Shown: positions 8,669 through 18,346, numbered from the stretch's first letter. The stretch is 64,000 nt of DNA from Streptomyces sp. NA02950 (GCF_013364155.1 NZ_CP054916.1:2479001-2543000), one strand, 5' to 3'. The notes: a model not told the origin generated them from the sequence alone. Made by a program: numbers and translations.

Positions 8669-9556
8669 ATGGCCGAGGAAAGTGGCAGTGCGGATGGTGG
8701 GGCGGAATCGGGTGAGGTGCCCGCGTCGCTGTGCGGCGGGGAACCGGAATCCTCCGACAGTTTGCGGACGTTCGGGGCCGTCGTCCAGGCCCTGCGGGAA
8801 CATGCCGGTCTGAGCAGGGCGGAGTTCGCAGACCTGGTGCGGTTCTCCAAGCACACGGTCGCGTCGGTGGAACAGGGGCGGCGCATGCCGGACCCCTCGC
8901 TCGTGGAACGGGCGGAGGAGGCGTTGGGGAACACCGGCGCCTTGCGGCAGGCTGCCCGGCACCTGTGCCGACAGCCGGGACTGGCGGCCTGGTTCCGGCA
9001 GTGGGCGCGGTTGGAGAGGGTGGCGATCAGCCTGTGCACGTACGAATGCCGGGTGGTGCCGGGCCTGTTGCAGACGGAGGCGTACGCGCAGGCGGTGTCG
9101 CTGAACGTCCCGCCCGTGCCAGACGAGACGGAGCTGGCCGAGCGCATCGCCGCCCGGCTCGCACGACAAGATCTGCTGTCCACCAGCCGCAAGCCGCCGA
9201 CGGCGTTCAGCTTCATCATCGAACAGGCGGTGCTGGAACGGTACACGGGCGGCGAGGACGTTACGCGGGAGCTGCTGGACCATCTGCTGGGCGTGGACGA
9301 GCGGCACTGGAACGTGGAGTTGCAGATCATGCCGTTGCGGAAGCCGGTGCATGCTGGGTTGGACGGTCCTATGCAGTTGCTGGAGACACCCAAGCATCGA
9401 TGGTTCGGGTACTCGGAGGGGCAGAAGAACGGTCGCCTCATCTCCGACTCGAAAGAGATCAGCGTCCTGCACCAGCGGTATGCCAAACTGCGCTCGCAAG
9501 CCCTCACCCCGGAGGACTCCAGGAGCCTGCTGGAGCGGATGCGAGGAGACCTATGA
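8669..9556 (+). CDS. XRE-family regulator with DUF5753 domain
   Basis: A 295-residue cytoplasmic transcription regulator. A helix-turn-helix of the XRE type lies at about residues 33-90 (FGAVVQALREHAGLSRAEFADLV, then KHTVASVEQGRRMP). A DUF5753 ligand/effector-like domain follows (from about residue 105; SLCTYECRVVPGLLQT). The ATG at 8669 is chosen because AGGAGGTG lies 9 nt upstream; the open frame extends 63 codons further upstream without a supporting ribosome site. It overlaps the DUF397 gene by ATGA. The pair is the Streptomyces BldB/AbaA-like regulatory arrangement. It may repress its own promoter and that of the opposing operon through the palindrome at 8551-8575. Confidence 0.9.
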   Translation: MAEESGSADGGAESGEVPASLCGGEPESSDSLRTFGAVVQALREHAGLSRAEFADLVRFSKHTVASVEQGRRMPDPSLVERAEEALGNTGALRQAARHLCRQPGLAAWFRQWARLERVAISLCTYECRVVPGLLQTEAYAQAVSLNVPPVPDETELAERIAARLARQDLLSTSRKPPTAFSFIIEQAVLERYTGGEDVTRELLDHLLGVDERHWNVELQIMPLRKPVHAGLDGPMQLLETPKHRWFGYSEGQKNGRLISDSKEISVLHQRYAKLRSQALTPEDSRSLLERMRGDL

Positions 9557-9738
9557 GCACGCCCGAACTCGTCTGGCGCAAGTCCAGCTACAGCAGCGGC
9601 AGTGAAGGTGACTGCGTCGAGGTGGCCACCTGCCCCGGCACCGTCCATGTGCGCGACTCCAAGGACAAGGCGGGCGCACAGCTCGCCTTCTCTCCCACGG
9701 AGTGGGCCAGCTTCGTCGCGTACGTCGCCGAGTACTGA
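9553..9738 (+). CDS. DUF397 small protein
   Basis: A 61-residue DUF397 protein. It begins STPELVWRKSSYSSG, has the conserved CVEVA segment and the VRDSKD motif, and ends with FSPTEWASFVAYV; all are diagnostic of the family. The start overlaps the XRE stop (ATGA) and has GAGGAG upstream, so translation is coupled. DUF397 proteins are thought to act with their XRE partner; the mechanism is not visible here. Confidence 0.93.
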   Translation: MSTPELVWRKSSYSSGSEGDCVEVATCPGTVHVRDSKDKAGAQLAFSPTEWASFVAYVAEY

Positions 9739-9746
9739 GCTTCGCA

Positions 9747-9784
9747 GCCCGCCCCGTACCGGATCGCTCCGGTGCAGGGCGGGC
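9747..9784. terminator. Bidirectional hairpin terminator
   Basis: Stem GCCCGCCC/GGGCGGGC with an inner stem ACCGGA/TCCGGT around TCGC. It lies in the 48-nt space between the convergent DUF397 and methyltransferase genes, and ends three bases before the methyltransferase stop. Confidence 0.75.
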
Positions 9785-9786
9785 GT

Positions 9787-12700
9787 TCACTGCGCGTTCT
9801 TGAGCCGGGCCTCGAAGTGGGCGTGCGCGGCGCGCATTTCCTCTTCGCGGTTCGCCTTATAGAAAGGCTCGGCATAGCCCTCCGGCGGCTCCGACCGTTC
9901 GCCCTTCTCAAAAGCGACGAACTGCTCGTAGTGTTCCTTGGTCTGGCCATACCCATGGGCATACGGGTCCTTGGCCAACTGGCGGCCCTCCGCATCAAAC
10001 CACATCTGCGATTCGCGGTCAGCGAGGATCGCATACCGGGCCTTGTGAATGGCCACGAGTTCATCGGCGCTCATACCCAGCCACACGGCAACCAGGGCGT
10101 CGATCTCCACGAGAGTTGCACGCCGCTCGTACTCGGTCCGGAGCGGAGTGCTGTAATCCCAGGTCTTCTTGAGGTGCCCAGCAAGGGGCGCCAGTTCGGG
10201 CCATTCCACGACCCAGTCCTCGTATCCGGGCCACGTCATGTCGTACAGCTCGGTCCAGAGCGGCGCGTACGCCTCGGTGAGGCAATTGAGACGGAGGGTG
10301 CGGATGAGGAGAGGAGCGGCAAGGGGATGGCCGGGGTCGGCGTAGGGCATCCTCTCTGCTTCGGCCCGTTGGAAATTCGCCTTCCCTGCGATGCGCAACA
10401 TGTAGTCGAGCGGCAACGACGCCCAAAACCCCGAGTTGAGTACAGTTGCTCGATCGTCTGCCATCGCCAATGATTGAACGCCATGGATGTGTGCTGGCCC
10501 CGGGGTAATCAGCGCAGCGAACAAGCTACGCTCAGTGTTGAAGGGAATCATCACCCGCCACGCCAACCGGTAAAACTGCGTGTAAGGCTGAAAGCACCAC
10601 AGCCGTCGCCGCAGCAACTCTCGCTGCTCATCCTCGGAGAGTTCCAACTCCTCCTCGGTCAAGACCTCAGCACGGCCTGTCCACTCCTCGGCACTGGGCT
10701 CCCAGTCAACATCAAGCCGCGAGTGGTCCAGCCAGCGGTCCTGCTCTTCCTCGTACCGCTCCAGCGAGCAGGACTTCGGGCGCACATAGTTGGTCCGAGG
10801 CACTGCATCGCTGGGTAGACTCGTGAGATCGACAGTCGTCCAGTCGTGATTACCTCGACACGGGATTTTCGGCTGTTTACTCATTGGCGTTGCGATACCA
10901 AAGTGGGGGCCTTGGAGGACAACTTCGGCCAGCAACGCAGGCTGCCTTGTGTTCCAGCCGATATAGCCGTTCTCCCTTCCCATCTTCTCGTGATAGCCAC
11001 TACTGATCCGAGGTTTACGCTGTTTCAGTCGCGCCTGAACGGCCGACAGAGCAGCAATTGCTCCCTGCTCCTCACTTGTAGCAAGTTGAAGAAGCGCCGT
11101 CTGCTGTTTCGGCGCATCGGTCTCTCCTGTCAACCGTTGCCACTCCGCAAGTACATCGTCGTCAACCGTGACGACCCGCGCACGATGGGGGCGCAGATCC
11201 CAGTGTCCATCCCGCTTCATGCCGGGCACCTCGCCCTTGCCATCATGGTCGAGAGATGCCACCAGAGGTTCCACTCCGTACAACCGGCTCAGGTTGTCAA
11301 AGCAAATGGAGCGCTGGCGACTGCCGTAGATGTGGACACCAAATTCAGTATTTCTACTGGCTTCGAAGGCCCAGTTTCCTACGTTCACAAAACCCGCATG
11401 AAGCCGAAGTCTGAGGTACACCGCTTCCCGGATTCGGCCATCCTTCGTACCACCCAAATGCGTGTCCGGATGCACAAGCCCGGCCATTCCCTGCACACCA
11501 AGGTTCCCCCACACCCGGCACATGAACGCCCGGTACAAGTCCGGCTGTGTACCCGTCAGCACCGGATATGTCAGGGGCGACGCGAGCCAATCCGCCATCG
11601 CCGTGTTCGACGCAAGCTCTTCCAAGAAGTATGAGGTTGCCCCCGCCTTCCCCAGCACCTCTTCCTTCCGCTTACGCCACGCCTCCACACTCGGCTTCTC
11701 AGCGAGCTTGAACCACGGTTCCTTCTCGGCGAGGACGACATCCTCTTTCCAACGCGGCTGCACCCACGGCGGATTCCCCACCTGGAGGTCGAATCCCCCA
11801 CCCCTCCCCCGGAAGACATGCGCGAAGTGCAGCTCCCAGTGGAAGAAGCCGTGGCCGTCCTCCGGCCTTATGTCCCGCTCCGTCGTACCCGCCAGGTCCT
11901 CGACCGTGTTGAGCCACGGGAACCGGGTCGGGAGATTGAACGCCCGGTCCATGCCCAGCGTGCCGTCGAGGTCCCGCTCGTACGCCTCCAGCACCGGAAG
12001 CGCCTCGTCCACCGGGAGGTCGTCCAAGCCGTCCAGGAACGAGCCGTCCGGGGTGTCCTGGGTGCCGAGGGTCGCCTCCAGGAAGTCCAGCCAGTCGCCG
12101 AACGTCTTGAGCGGGATGATCGGCCGCCACTTGTCCTCGGCGATCTCGTGCTTGCGGCCACCGCCACCGCCCGCCAACGCCGCCTTGGTCCGCAGGCCCG
12201 CTCCGCTGTCAGCGGCGCCAACGGTCAGCTCGCCCTGCTCGCCGTCCGGGTCGTCGAAGAGACCGGCCGCCTGCCAGGCGACCTCACCTGGTGCGGGGCC
12301 GCTCGGCTCGGGCGCCGGGGCGGGAGCCGTAACCACAGCGGCAGACGGAACAACCGACGACGCACCCGAAGCGCGCCCCGCGGCGAGGTCCGCCTCGCGG
12401 ATCACCCCGCGGCCCTCCTCGTACAGCCAGCCCGAGCCGTCCAGCTCGGCCACCTTGTCCAGCGGCCAGAACCACAGCGCGCACCAGGTGTCCATGACGG
12501 TCTTGAGCCGCCAGTACGGCGTGCCGACCACGGTCAGGTCGTCCAGGATCTTCTGCTTGTCCGCCGCCTCCTCCGACGGCGTCAGCCAGTCCGCGCCCCA
12601 GACGTCGATGCGCCGGGACACCTTCCGCTCCGACAGCTCCAGACGCTTGGCGACCAGAGACCACAGGAACTCCACCCGCCGCGCGACACGTTGCAGCCGC

Positions 12701-15375
12701 CACTGCTCGGTCTTCGCCGCCGCCTTCGCCCACCGCTCGTAGCGCTTCTGCCGCTTCTCTGGCGACTCATCGCCACGCTCCTCGAACGGCTTCGGGCCCT
12801 TCGGCGCCTTCTGGATGCCCCTGCGCCATTGCCCCAGCGCCTTGGCCTGCTCCTCCGCGAGCTTCTTCGCCTCGCTCTCCCCCGCGACCGCGCCCCACCC
12901 CACCGCCGGGAGCAGGAAGTGGTGGACCGCGCCCTCCGGCAGGTCGCCGTCCCGGAACGGAAGCTCGGTCGGCGGAAGGGCGTCCTCCTTCTTCTTCGCC
13001 AGCCACTTGCCGTGCGGCAACGCATCCGCCGCGTAGACCTTCCGCCCCGCGCCGATCAGCGAGTTGCCGCGCCGCAGGTGCAGGCCGAACCAGGGGGCGC
13101 GCATGCCCGGGTGCATGGAGTTGAGCCACAGCGACACCTCGGCCAGCTCCACAGCGGTGGCGTTCAGGTCCACTCCGTACGCGTTGTGCAGCGCGACGTA
13201 CGCCTTGACCTTCTGCAACTCGATCTGGCGCTGTTCGGTGTCGACCCGGCGCCCCAGCTCCCGCTCGCGCCGCCGCAGGTACTCGGACGCCACCTGGTCG
13301 ATCGCCTCGTTGAGGAACGCTCCCGAGCCCAGCGCGGGCTCGCAGATCTTCCACTCCAGCAGCTCGCGGGCCGTCGTCGTCTCGCCGTCCTGGTCCAGGC
13401 GGTGCTTGAGGGCCAGCTCGACGGTGACCTCGGTCAGGGACTTCGGCGTGTAGTACGAGGCGGACGTCTGACGGTCGCGGCCCGCCAGGCGGTAGACGAA
13501 CGAGCCCTTCGGGTGGACCACCCGCACCGGTCGGCCGGTCTCCTCGTCGGGCCGTACGACGAACACCTCGTCCGGGTAGTCGTGCACGCGCGAGGCCGGG
13601 ATCATCCAGCTGCCACCCGACGCGTCGCCGCCCTTGGCGACCTCGTACAGGTCCTCCTCGGCGATGAAGCCGGTGTACGACATCAGGCCCTCGTACACCG
13701 CGCCGAGCTGGTTGATGCCGAGCTGGGCGTATGAGATGAAGCCGCCGCGCTCGCGCCCCTTGCCCTTGGTGAGCATCAGGCGGCGCAGCACCTTGTGCAG
13801 CGTCTCGTTGCGCAGCCGGGTGTCCAGGAACTCACGGCGCGCCGGTCGTTCGCCCGACGACGACTCCCCGGAGTCCTCCGTGTCCTCGTACGCCGGGTTC
13901 TCGATCTGGTCGGCCGAGATGAGGCGGACCGCGTCCTTCTTGAACAGGTCGGAACGCAACGGCTCGAAGCGCAGGCCCACATCGGCGCTCCGGCGGGCGG
14001 CTCGGCGCGAGCGGTCGGCCTCGCGCATGCGGTCGGTGTATTCGTCGCGGGTGATGGCGCCGGAGGCGAGCAGGTCGGCGGCCTCGTGCTCGGCCTGGGT
14101 GGCCGCGCGGTCGGCGGCCTCGGCGGCCAGGTCCTCCGGTTCGCTGCCGTACTCCCGGTGGCCCTCCTCGACCTTGCGGAAGAGCAGGTCGAGCGATTCG
14201 TACAGGTGGAAGCCGCGCCGGGACCGCTCGCCGACCAGGTCGCGTACGACGAGGTCACCGAGGCGCTGGAGGCCGTAGCCGCGCGCGTATTCGGGATAGT
14301 CGGCGGGCAGGATGCCGAGCGCGGGCTGCGCCTCGGCGTACAGCAGGAACAGGACGCGGTAGAGGTAGCGCAGCGCCTCGCGGCTGAGTTGCTTGGCGAG
14401 GCGGGCCGGGTCGTCGAGTCGCTGCGGGGTGACGCCGTTCTCGGGCTCGCGCAGCCGCTCCAGCACCTCGTTGGCGATCCACTCGACCGAAAGCCGCAGC
14501 CCCTCCCGCAGCTCCGTGGAGACGCCGACGGCGTGCTTGCCGGACTTGTCGACGAACGCGGCGAGCGGAGCGGCGCCACCCTCCGCCGGGAGGCGGAGCG
14601 AGTCCGCGCCGAAGAGCGCGGCCAGCGTGTCGAGTTCGCCGCCGTTGCGGTCGTCGCGGCGGCTGAGGGCGGCGTCGAGGTCGGCGGCGAGGTAGCGGCC
14701 CTCGTGCCAGGCGAGCCGGTCCGCGAGGACGATGACGCCGCCGACCAGCAGCAGGACGTACCTGGGCGGCTCGTCGCATGCGAAAAGGAAGTCGGTGACG
14801 GCCTTGGCGTCGGTGAGGCTCCCGGACGCCTCCAGGGTGACCGGATGCAGCAGTCGGCCCGCGCCGTCGGGGTCGAGGGCCGCGTCGGGCTGGGCGGTCC
14901 AGCCACAGGAGACGGCGAGCAGGCCGCGTTCGGCGTGCGCGACCTGGACGGCGTACTCTCGGTCGGCCCGGTGGACCGTCACGGTCTGCTCGTGGGCGGT
15001 GTCGTAGCCCAGCGCCCGGAGGGTGGCCAGGTGGAGATCGGTGAGCCGCTTGCCCCAGTCGGCGGGGACCGGCGCGTCGGGTACGGCGAGCGCTTCCGCG
15101 TCCTGCACGAAGTCGGCGCGGGAGGCGAAGTAAGGGCCGTGCAGGGCGCGCAGGCCCTCGCGCGGGGTACGGGGGCGCGGCGGCACGGAATCGGGGTCGG
15201 CGCCGGTGCGCCTGGCCTCGGCGACGGCGGTGGCGTGGGCGCGCCGCGCCTCCTCCTCGGCCTCGGCCCAGCGGGCGAGGAGTCCGTCCTTGGCCTTGAG
15301 GTCCTTGGGCAGGACTTCGGCGAGGTAGTGCGCCGAGAGGTAGTCGCCGTGGTTGACCAGCGAGTCGTACGTCAC
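9787..15375 (-). CDS. Giant N6-adenine methyltransferase-like protein (Eco57I/DrmMI type)
   Basis: A 1862-residue DNA methyltransferase-like protein. The SAM-binding motif CEPALGSGAFL is near residue 677, preceded by SASYYTPKSLTEV, and the catalytic NPPW motif is near residue 1200. The ~520 residues between motifs I and IV are much longer than in compact Eco57I or type I M subunits. The first ~600 residues resemble the N-terminus of large Eco57I/PglX-type proteins. The last ~600 residues (10.0-11.75 kb) should hold target recognition and are visibly lower in GC. The GTG start lies one base after the SNF2-helicase stop, so the two are coupled. This pairing matches DrmD-DrmMI of class 1 DISARM; a stand-alone type IIL or PglX-like enzyme is the alternative. 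No nuclease motif is recognised. Confidence 0.88.
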   Translation of the reverse strand: MTYDSLVNHGDYLSAHYLAEVLPKDLKAKDGLLARWAEAEEEARRAHATAVAEARRTGADPDSVPPRPRTPREGLRALHGPYFASRADFVQDAEALAVPDAPVPADWGKRLTDLHLATLRALGYDTAHEQTVTVHRADREYAVQVAHAERGLLAVSCGWTAQPDAALDPDGAGRLLHPVTLEASGSLTDAKAVTDFLFACDEPPRYVLLLVGGVIVLADRLAWHEGRYLAADLDAALSRRDDRNGGELDTLAALFGADSLRLPAEGGAAPLAAFVDKSGKHAVGVSTELREGLRLSVEWIANEVLERLREPENGVTPQRLDDPARLAKQLSREALRYLYRVLFLLYAEAQPALGILPADYPEYARGYGLQRLGDLVVRDLVGERSRRGFHLYESLDLLFRKVEEGHREYGSEPEDLAAEAADRAATQAEHEAADLLASGAITRDEYTDRMREADRSRRAARRSADVGLRFEPLRSDLFKKDAVRLISADQIENPAYEDTEDSGESSSGERPARREFLDTRLRNETLHKVLRRLMLTKGKGRERGGFISYAQLGINQLGAVYEGLMSYTGFIAEEDLYEVAKGGDASGGSWMIPASRVHDYPDEVFVVRPDEETGRPVRVVHPKGSFVYRLAGRDRQTSASYYTPKSLTEVTVELALKHRLDQDGETTTARELLEWKICEPALGSGAFLNEAIDQVASEYLRRRERELGRRVDTEQRQIELQKVKAYVALHNAYGVDLNATAVELAEVSLWLNSMHPGMRAPWFGLHLRRGNSLIGAGRKVYAADALPHGKWLAKKKEDALPPTELPFRDGDLPEGAVHHFLLPAVGWGAVAGESEAKKLAEEQAKALGQWRRGIQKAPKGPKPFEERGDESPEKRQKRYERWAKAAAKTEQWRLQRVARRVEFLWSLVAKRLELSERKVSRRIDVWGADWLTPSEEAADKQKILDDLTVVGTPYWRLKTVMDTWCALWFWPLDKVAELDGSGWLYEEGRGVIREADLAAGRASGASSVVPSAAVVTAPAPAPEPSGPAPGEVAWQAAGLFDDPDGEQGELTVGAADSGAGLRTKAALAGGGGGRKHEIAEDKWRPIIPLKTFGDWLDFLEATLGTQDTPDGSFLDGLDDLPVDEALPVLEAYERDLDGTLGMDRAFNLPTRFPWLNTVEDLAGTTERDIRPEDGHGFFHWELHFAHVFRGRGGGFDLQVGNPPWVQPRWKEDVVLAEKEPWFKLAEKPSVEAWRKRKEEVLGKAGATSYFLEELASNTAMADWLASPLTYPVLTGTQPDLYRAFMCRVWGNLGVQGMAGLVHPDTHLGGTKDGRIREAVYLRLRLHAGFVNVGNWAFEASRNTEFGVHIYGSRQRSICFDNLSRLYGVEPLVASLDHDGKGEVPGMKRDGHWDLRPHRARVVTVDDDVLAEWQRLTGETDAPKQQTALLQLATSEEQGAIAALSAVQARLKQRKPRISSGYHEKMGRENGYIGWNTRQPALLAEVVLQGPHFGIATPMSKQPKIPCRGNHDWTTVDLTSLPSDAVPRTNYVRPKSCSLERYEEEQDRWLDHSRLDVDWEPSAEEWTGRAEVLTEEELELSEDEQRELLRRRLWCFQPYTQFYRLAWRVMIPFNTERSLFAALITPGPAHIHGVQSLAMADDRATVLNSGFWASLPLDYMLRIAGKANFQRAEAERMPYADPGHPLAAPLLIRTLRLNCLTEAYAPLWTELYDMTWPGYEDWVVEWPELAPLAGHLKKTWDYSTPLRTEYERRATLVEIDALVAVWLGMSADELVAIHKARYAILADRESQMWFDAEGRQLAKDPYAHGYGQTKEHYEQFVAFEKGERSEPPEGYAEPFYKANREEEMRAAHAHFEARLKNAQ

Positions 15376-15376
15376 G

Positions 15377-18346
15377 TCAGTTCTCCGCCGGGTCGAACGG
15401 GTCGAAGGCGCTGCCGGAGGTCTCGTCCGGAGCGGGTCGGTCCAGGACGGCCAGCACCCGCAGCAGGGGGCGGCCGGTGGTGGTGAGCTGGTCCAGGAGG
15501 TGCGCCTGTTCGTCGGCGGTCTCCTCGATCTGCCGCTGGCGCCGGGCGCCGGCGCCCGGCAGCGAGTCCTGGCGCCAGTCCTTGAGGCGGTCGCGGTACG
15601 TGGTGAGCGGTCCGCTGATCTGTTCCGCCCACTGGTCCTTGTACGTCTCCAGGTGCTCGCGTGCCGTGGCCACCGCCGCCGGGACCAGCGACTGGAGGTG
15701 GCCGAGGTCGCGCGGGCCGCCGGTGCGGGCCAGGTCCGGGCCGACCTTCGCCGCGCGCAGCGCGTCCGTCAGGGACGCGACGGGGGCGCCGGGCTCGGTG
15801 CTGACGGCCATCCACCGCACGACGGTGGGGCGGCCGAGGGCGTTGGAGTAGATGCCCTGGATGAGGAAGGTGGGGTGGGTGACATGGGGCGAGGTGATGA
15901 CCGGGGCTTCCTGCCGCCCGAACTGGACGAGGACCTTGTCGGTGAGCCACTCCACCACGGGGTGGATGTCGGTGAGGAACGAGACGCCGGGCCACAGGGT
16001 GTCCGAACTCGTCCGGGCCTGGTCGAGCTTGTCCTGCGCGAGGTCGCGGTCGAAGGTCATGATCATGCGCTCGGCCACGCCCTGTTCCTTGAGGTACGAG
16101 GGCGGCAGGGCCTTGAGCCGGCGCAGCAGGTCGGGGGCCTTGGCCGGGGAGAGGGAGAGGTAGGGGCGCTTCTGGGCGTCCTCACCCCGCGACAGGCCGA
16201 TGGCATCCTCGGCTCGCTCCTCGTACACCTCGGCCAGCGCGGTGTCCACGAAGGCCGCCGTGTCCCCGTCGAAGAGCGAGGGGATTTCGGCGCGCGGCGG
16301 GAGTTCCTCGTCGGTGATGGTGTCCACCTGGCCGAAGAGGTCGGCGAGGTCGTCGTCCGCCGTGGCGGGCGCGGGGTTGAGGAAGTCCTCGACGCTGCCG
16401 CCCTCGACCAGTTCACGGATGAGCCGCCGCTCCTCCTCGTCGGCCCGGTAGTAGCCGGTCTCCGCCTCCGCCGTGCCGTTCAGCTTGTGGGCCTCCTCCT
16501 CGCGAGCGAGGAGCTTCTCGGCGACGGTGCGGTCGTCCTTGGCGCCCGGGTGGGCGGAGGTGAGGATCAGCGCCCGGAACTGCGGCTCGTATTCCTGTCC
16601 GTAGCGGTCGATACGGCCGTTGCGCTGCTCGATGCGGATGAGGGACCAGGGGATGTCGTAGTGGATGAGGTGATGGCACTGGCGGTGCAGGTTGACGCCC
16701 TCGGAGGCGACATCGCCGGTGAACAGCAGGCGCACCGGATTGTCGGCGAGGCCGAAGGCCTCCACGACTTTGCGCTGTTCCTCGTCGCTGAGGCCGCCGT
16801 GCATGACGCGCACGGCCTTGTGGTTCCCGTCCTTGTCCACCGGGAAGCCCAGACGGGCAGGGACCACTTTCGCCAGCCACGTGAGGGTGCGGACCCGCTC
16901 GGAGAAGATGACGACACGGGTGTCGCTGTGCGGGCCCGCATTGATCTCATCCGATGTCAACTGCTCGATGAGCTTGTCCAGTTTCGCGGAGTCGCCGGGT
17001 GCGGTGCCGTCGCCCATGGAGTCGGTGATCTCGCGCAGCCGCGCGAGCGCGGCCTGTTCCGTGTCGATCGCGGGGTCCGGGCTCCTGCCCTCGTCCTCGG
17101 CCTTGCGCGCCTTCTTCGCCAGCTCGGTACTGCGGCGGTTGACCGTCTCGGCGAGCGCCACATGGGACGACAGGAACGTCTTCAGGAGGGTGTAGGGGAA
17201 CAGCCGGTCGGTGCTGACCGAGGTCCGGTCCTGATCCGCCGTGCCGAACTCGGCGCTGCTCGCGGGCGCGGGCAGCCAGTACTCGGTCAGCTCCGCGAAG
17301 ACACGCTCCTCGTCGTCGTTGGCAGGGCAGTGCAGGGACAGCGTGGGCCCCCGGTCCGCCCACTCGGTCCCGATACCGTTGCGGACCTCGGGGCTGATCT
17401 TCGTCCGGCGTATGAAGAGGTGCCCGAGGTCTTCGGCCGGGTCGTAGTGATCGCGGTCGGCGATGGCGGCGGGGTCGAGGAGTGAGATGAGGTCGGCGAA
17501 AGACCGCTTGTCCCCGTTGTGCGGGGTGGCGCTGGCGAGCAGCAGGGCGTCGGTGCGCGGGGCGAGGGTTTCGGCGAGGGCGCGGCGCTGGCTGCCCTGG
17601 TTGATCAGGTTGTGGGACTCGTCGATGACGACGGCGTCCCACTGGATGCGTTCCAGGTGGTGCCGGTACTGGCCGATGTTCTTGAGCGTGTCGACGGAGA
17701 TGATGACCCGCTTGTAGTGGGTGAAGGGGTTGCGCCCGGCGGGGATCTCGCGCTGGATGCGCTGGATCCCGAGGGAGTCCAGCCGCACCAGCGGAATGGA
17801 GAAGCGGGTCCACAGCTCGTGCTGGAACTGTTCGAGGATGCTCTGCGGGGTGACGACGAGGATGCGCTCGCCCCGCCCGCGGCGGATCAGCTCGGCGAGG
17901 GTGAGGCCGATCTCCAACGTCTTGCCGAGGCCGACGACGTCGGCGATCAGGATGCGGGGGCGGAGGTTGCGCATGGACAGCGCGAGTTCCGCGGGACGTT
18001 GCTGATAGGCGAGCGGATTGAGGAGGAAGCGGTCGGCGAGGGCGAGACCGCGCTCGGACTGCGGGAGGGGCGTCTTGCGCAGGACCGCCTCCAGGAAGAG
18101 CCGGCCGCGGCGGAAGTACGAGGAGGTGTCGGGGACCAGGCGCGTCTTCTCCGGCTCCAGCAGCTCGACCGTGTCGATGCCGGTGAAGAAGACGGCCTCC
18201 TCGTCCCGGACGAACTCCGAGACGCCTATCGCTTCGATCCTGTCGCCGTCGTGGTCGGTCCGGGTCGCGGTCCGCACCAGCCATTCCTCGTCCCGTACGA
18301 GGATCTGTGCGCCTGGCGGGTACCGAGTCTCCCCCTGCTCTGCCAC
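15377..18346 (-). CDS. SNF2/DEAD-type helicase, DrmD-like
   Basis: An SF2 helicase of 989 residues from the GTG at 18346, with GGAGGGACG upstream; ATG at 18361 is an alternative. Walker A is in ADVVGLGKTLE (about residue 140), the box II sequence is DESH (about 240), SATPHNGD follows, and motif VI is EQRNGRIDRYGQ (about 570). VGLGKT plus DESH plus QRxGRIDRxGQ is the SNF2/RapA pattern. It is followed after one base by the giant methyltransferase. In class 1 DISARM the SNF2-like DrmD is encoded beside the methylase DrmMI, so this is a good candidate for a DrmD homologue. Role inferred from architecture and context. Confidence 0.88.
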   Translation of the reverse strand: MAEQGETRYPPGAQILVRDEEWLVRTATRTDHDGDRIEAIGVSEFVRDEEAVFFTGIDTVELLEPEKTRLVPDTSSYFRRGRLFLEAVLRKTPLPQSERGLALADRFLLNPLAYQQRPAELALSMRNLRPRILIADVVGLGKTLEIGLTLAELIRRGRGERILVVTPQSILEQFQHELWTRFSIPLVRLDSLGIQRIQREIPAGRNPFTHYKRVIISVDTLKNIGQYRHHLERIQWDAVVIDESHNLINQGSQRRALAETLAPRTDALLLASATPHNGDKRSFADLISLLDPAAIADRDHYDPAEDLGHLFIRRTKISPEVRNGIGTEWADRGPTLSLHCPANDDEERVFAELTEYWLPAPASSAEFGTADQDRTSVSTDRLFPYTLLKTFLSSHVALAETVNRRSTELAKKARKAEDEGRSPDPAIDTEQAALARLREITDSMGDGTAPGDSAKLDKLIEQLTSDEINAGPHSDTRVVIFSERVRTLTWLAKVVPARLGFPVDKDGNHKAVRVMHGGLSDEEQRKVVEAFGLADNPVRLLFTGDVASEGVNLHRQCHHLIHYDIPWSLIRIEQRNGRIDRYGQEYEPQFRALILTSAHPGAKDDRTVAEKLLAREEEAHKLNGTAEAETGYYRADEEERRLIRELVEGGSVEDFLNPAPATADDDLADLFGQVDTITDEELPPRAEIPSLFDGDTAAFVDTALAEVYEERAEDAIGLSRGEDAQKRPYLSLSPAKAPDLLRRLKALPPSYLKEQGVAERMIMTFDRDLAQDKLDQARTSSDTLWPGVSFLTDIHPVVEWLTDKVLVQFGRQEAPVITSPHVTHPTFLIQGIYSNALGRPTVVRWMAVSTEPGAPVASLTDALRAAKVGPDLARTGGPRDLGHLQSLVPAAVATAREHLETYKDQWAEQISGPLTTYRDRLKDWRQDSLPGAGARRQRQIEETADEQAHLLDQLTTTGRPLLRVLAVLDRPAPDETSGSAFDPFDPAEN

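Noticed and set aside
11818..15486. Long plus-strand frames opposite the giant methyltransferase
   Set aside because: Shadow frames; the minus strand has clear methyltransferase motifs throughout.
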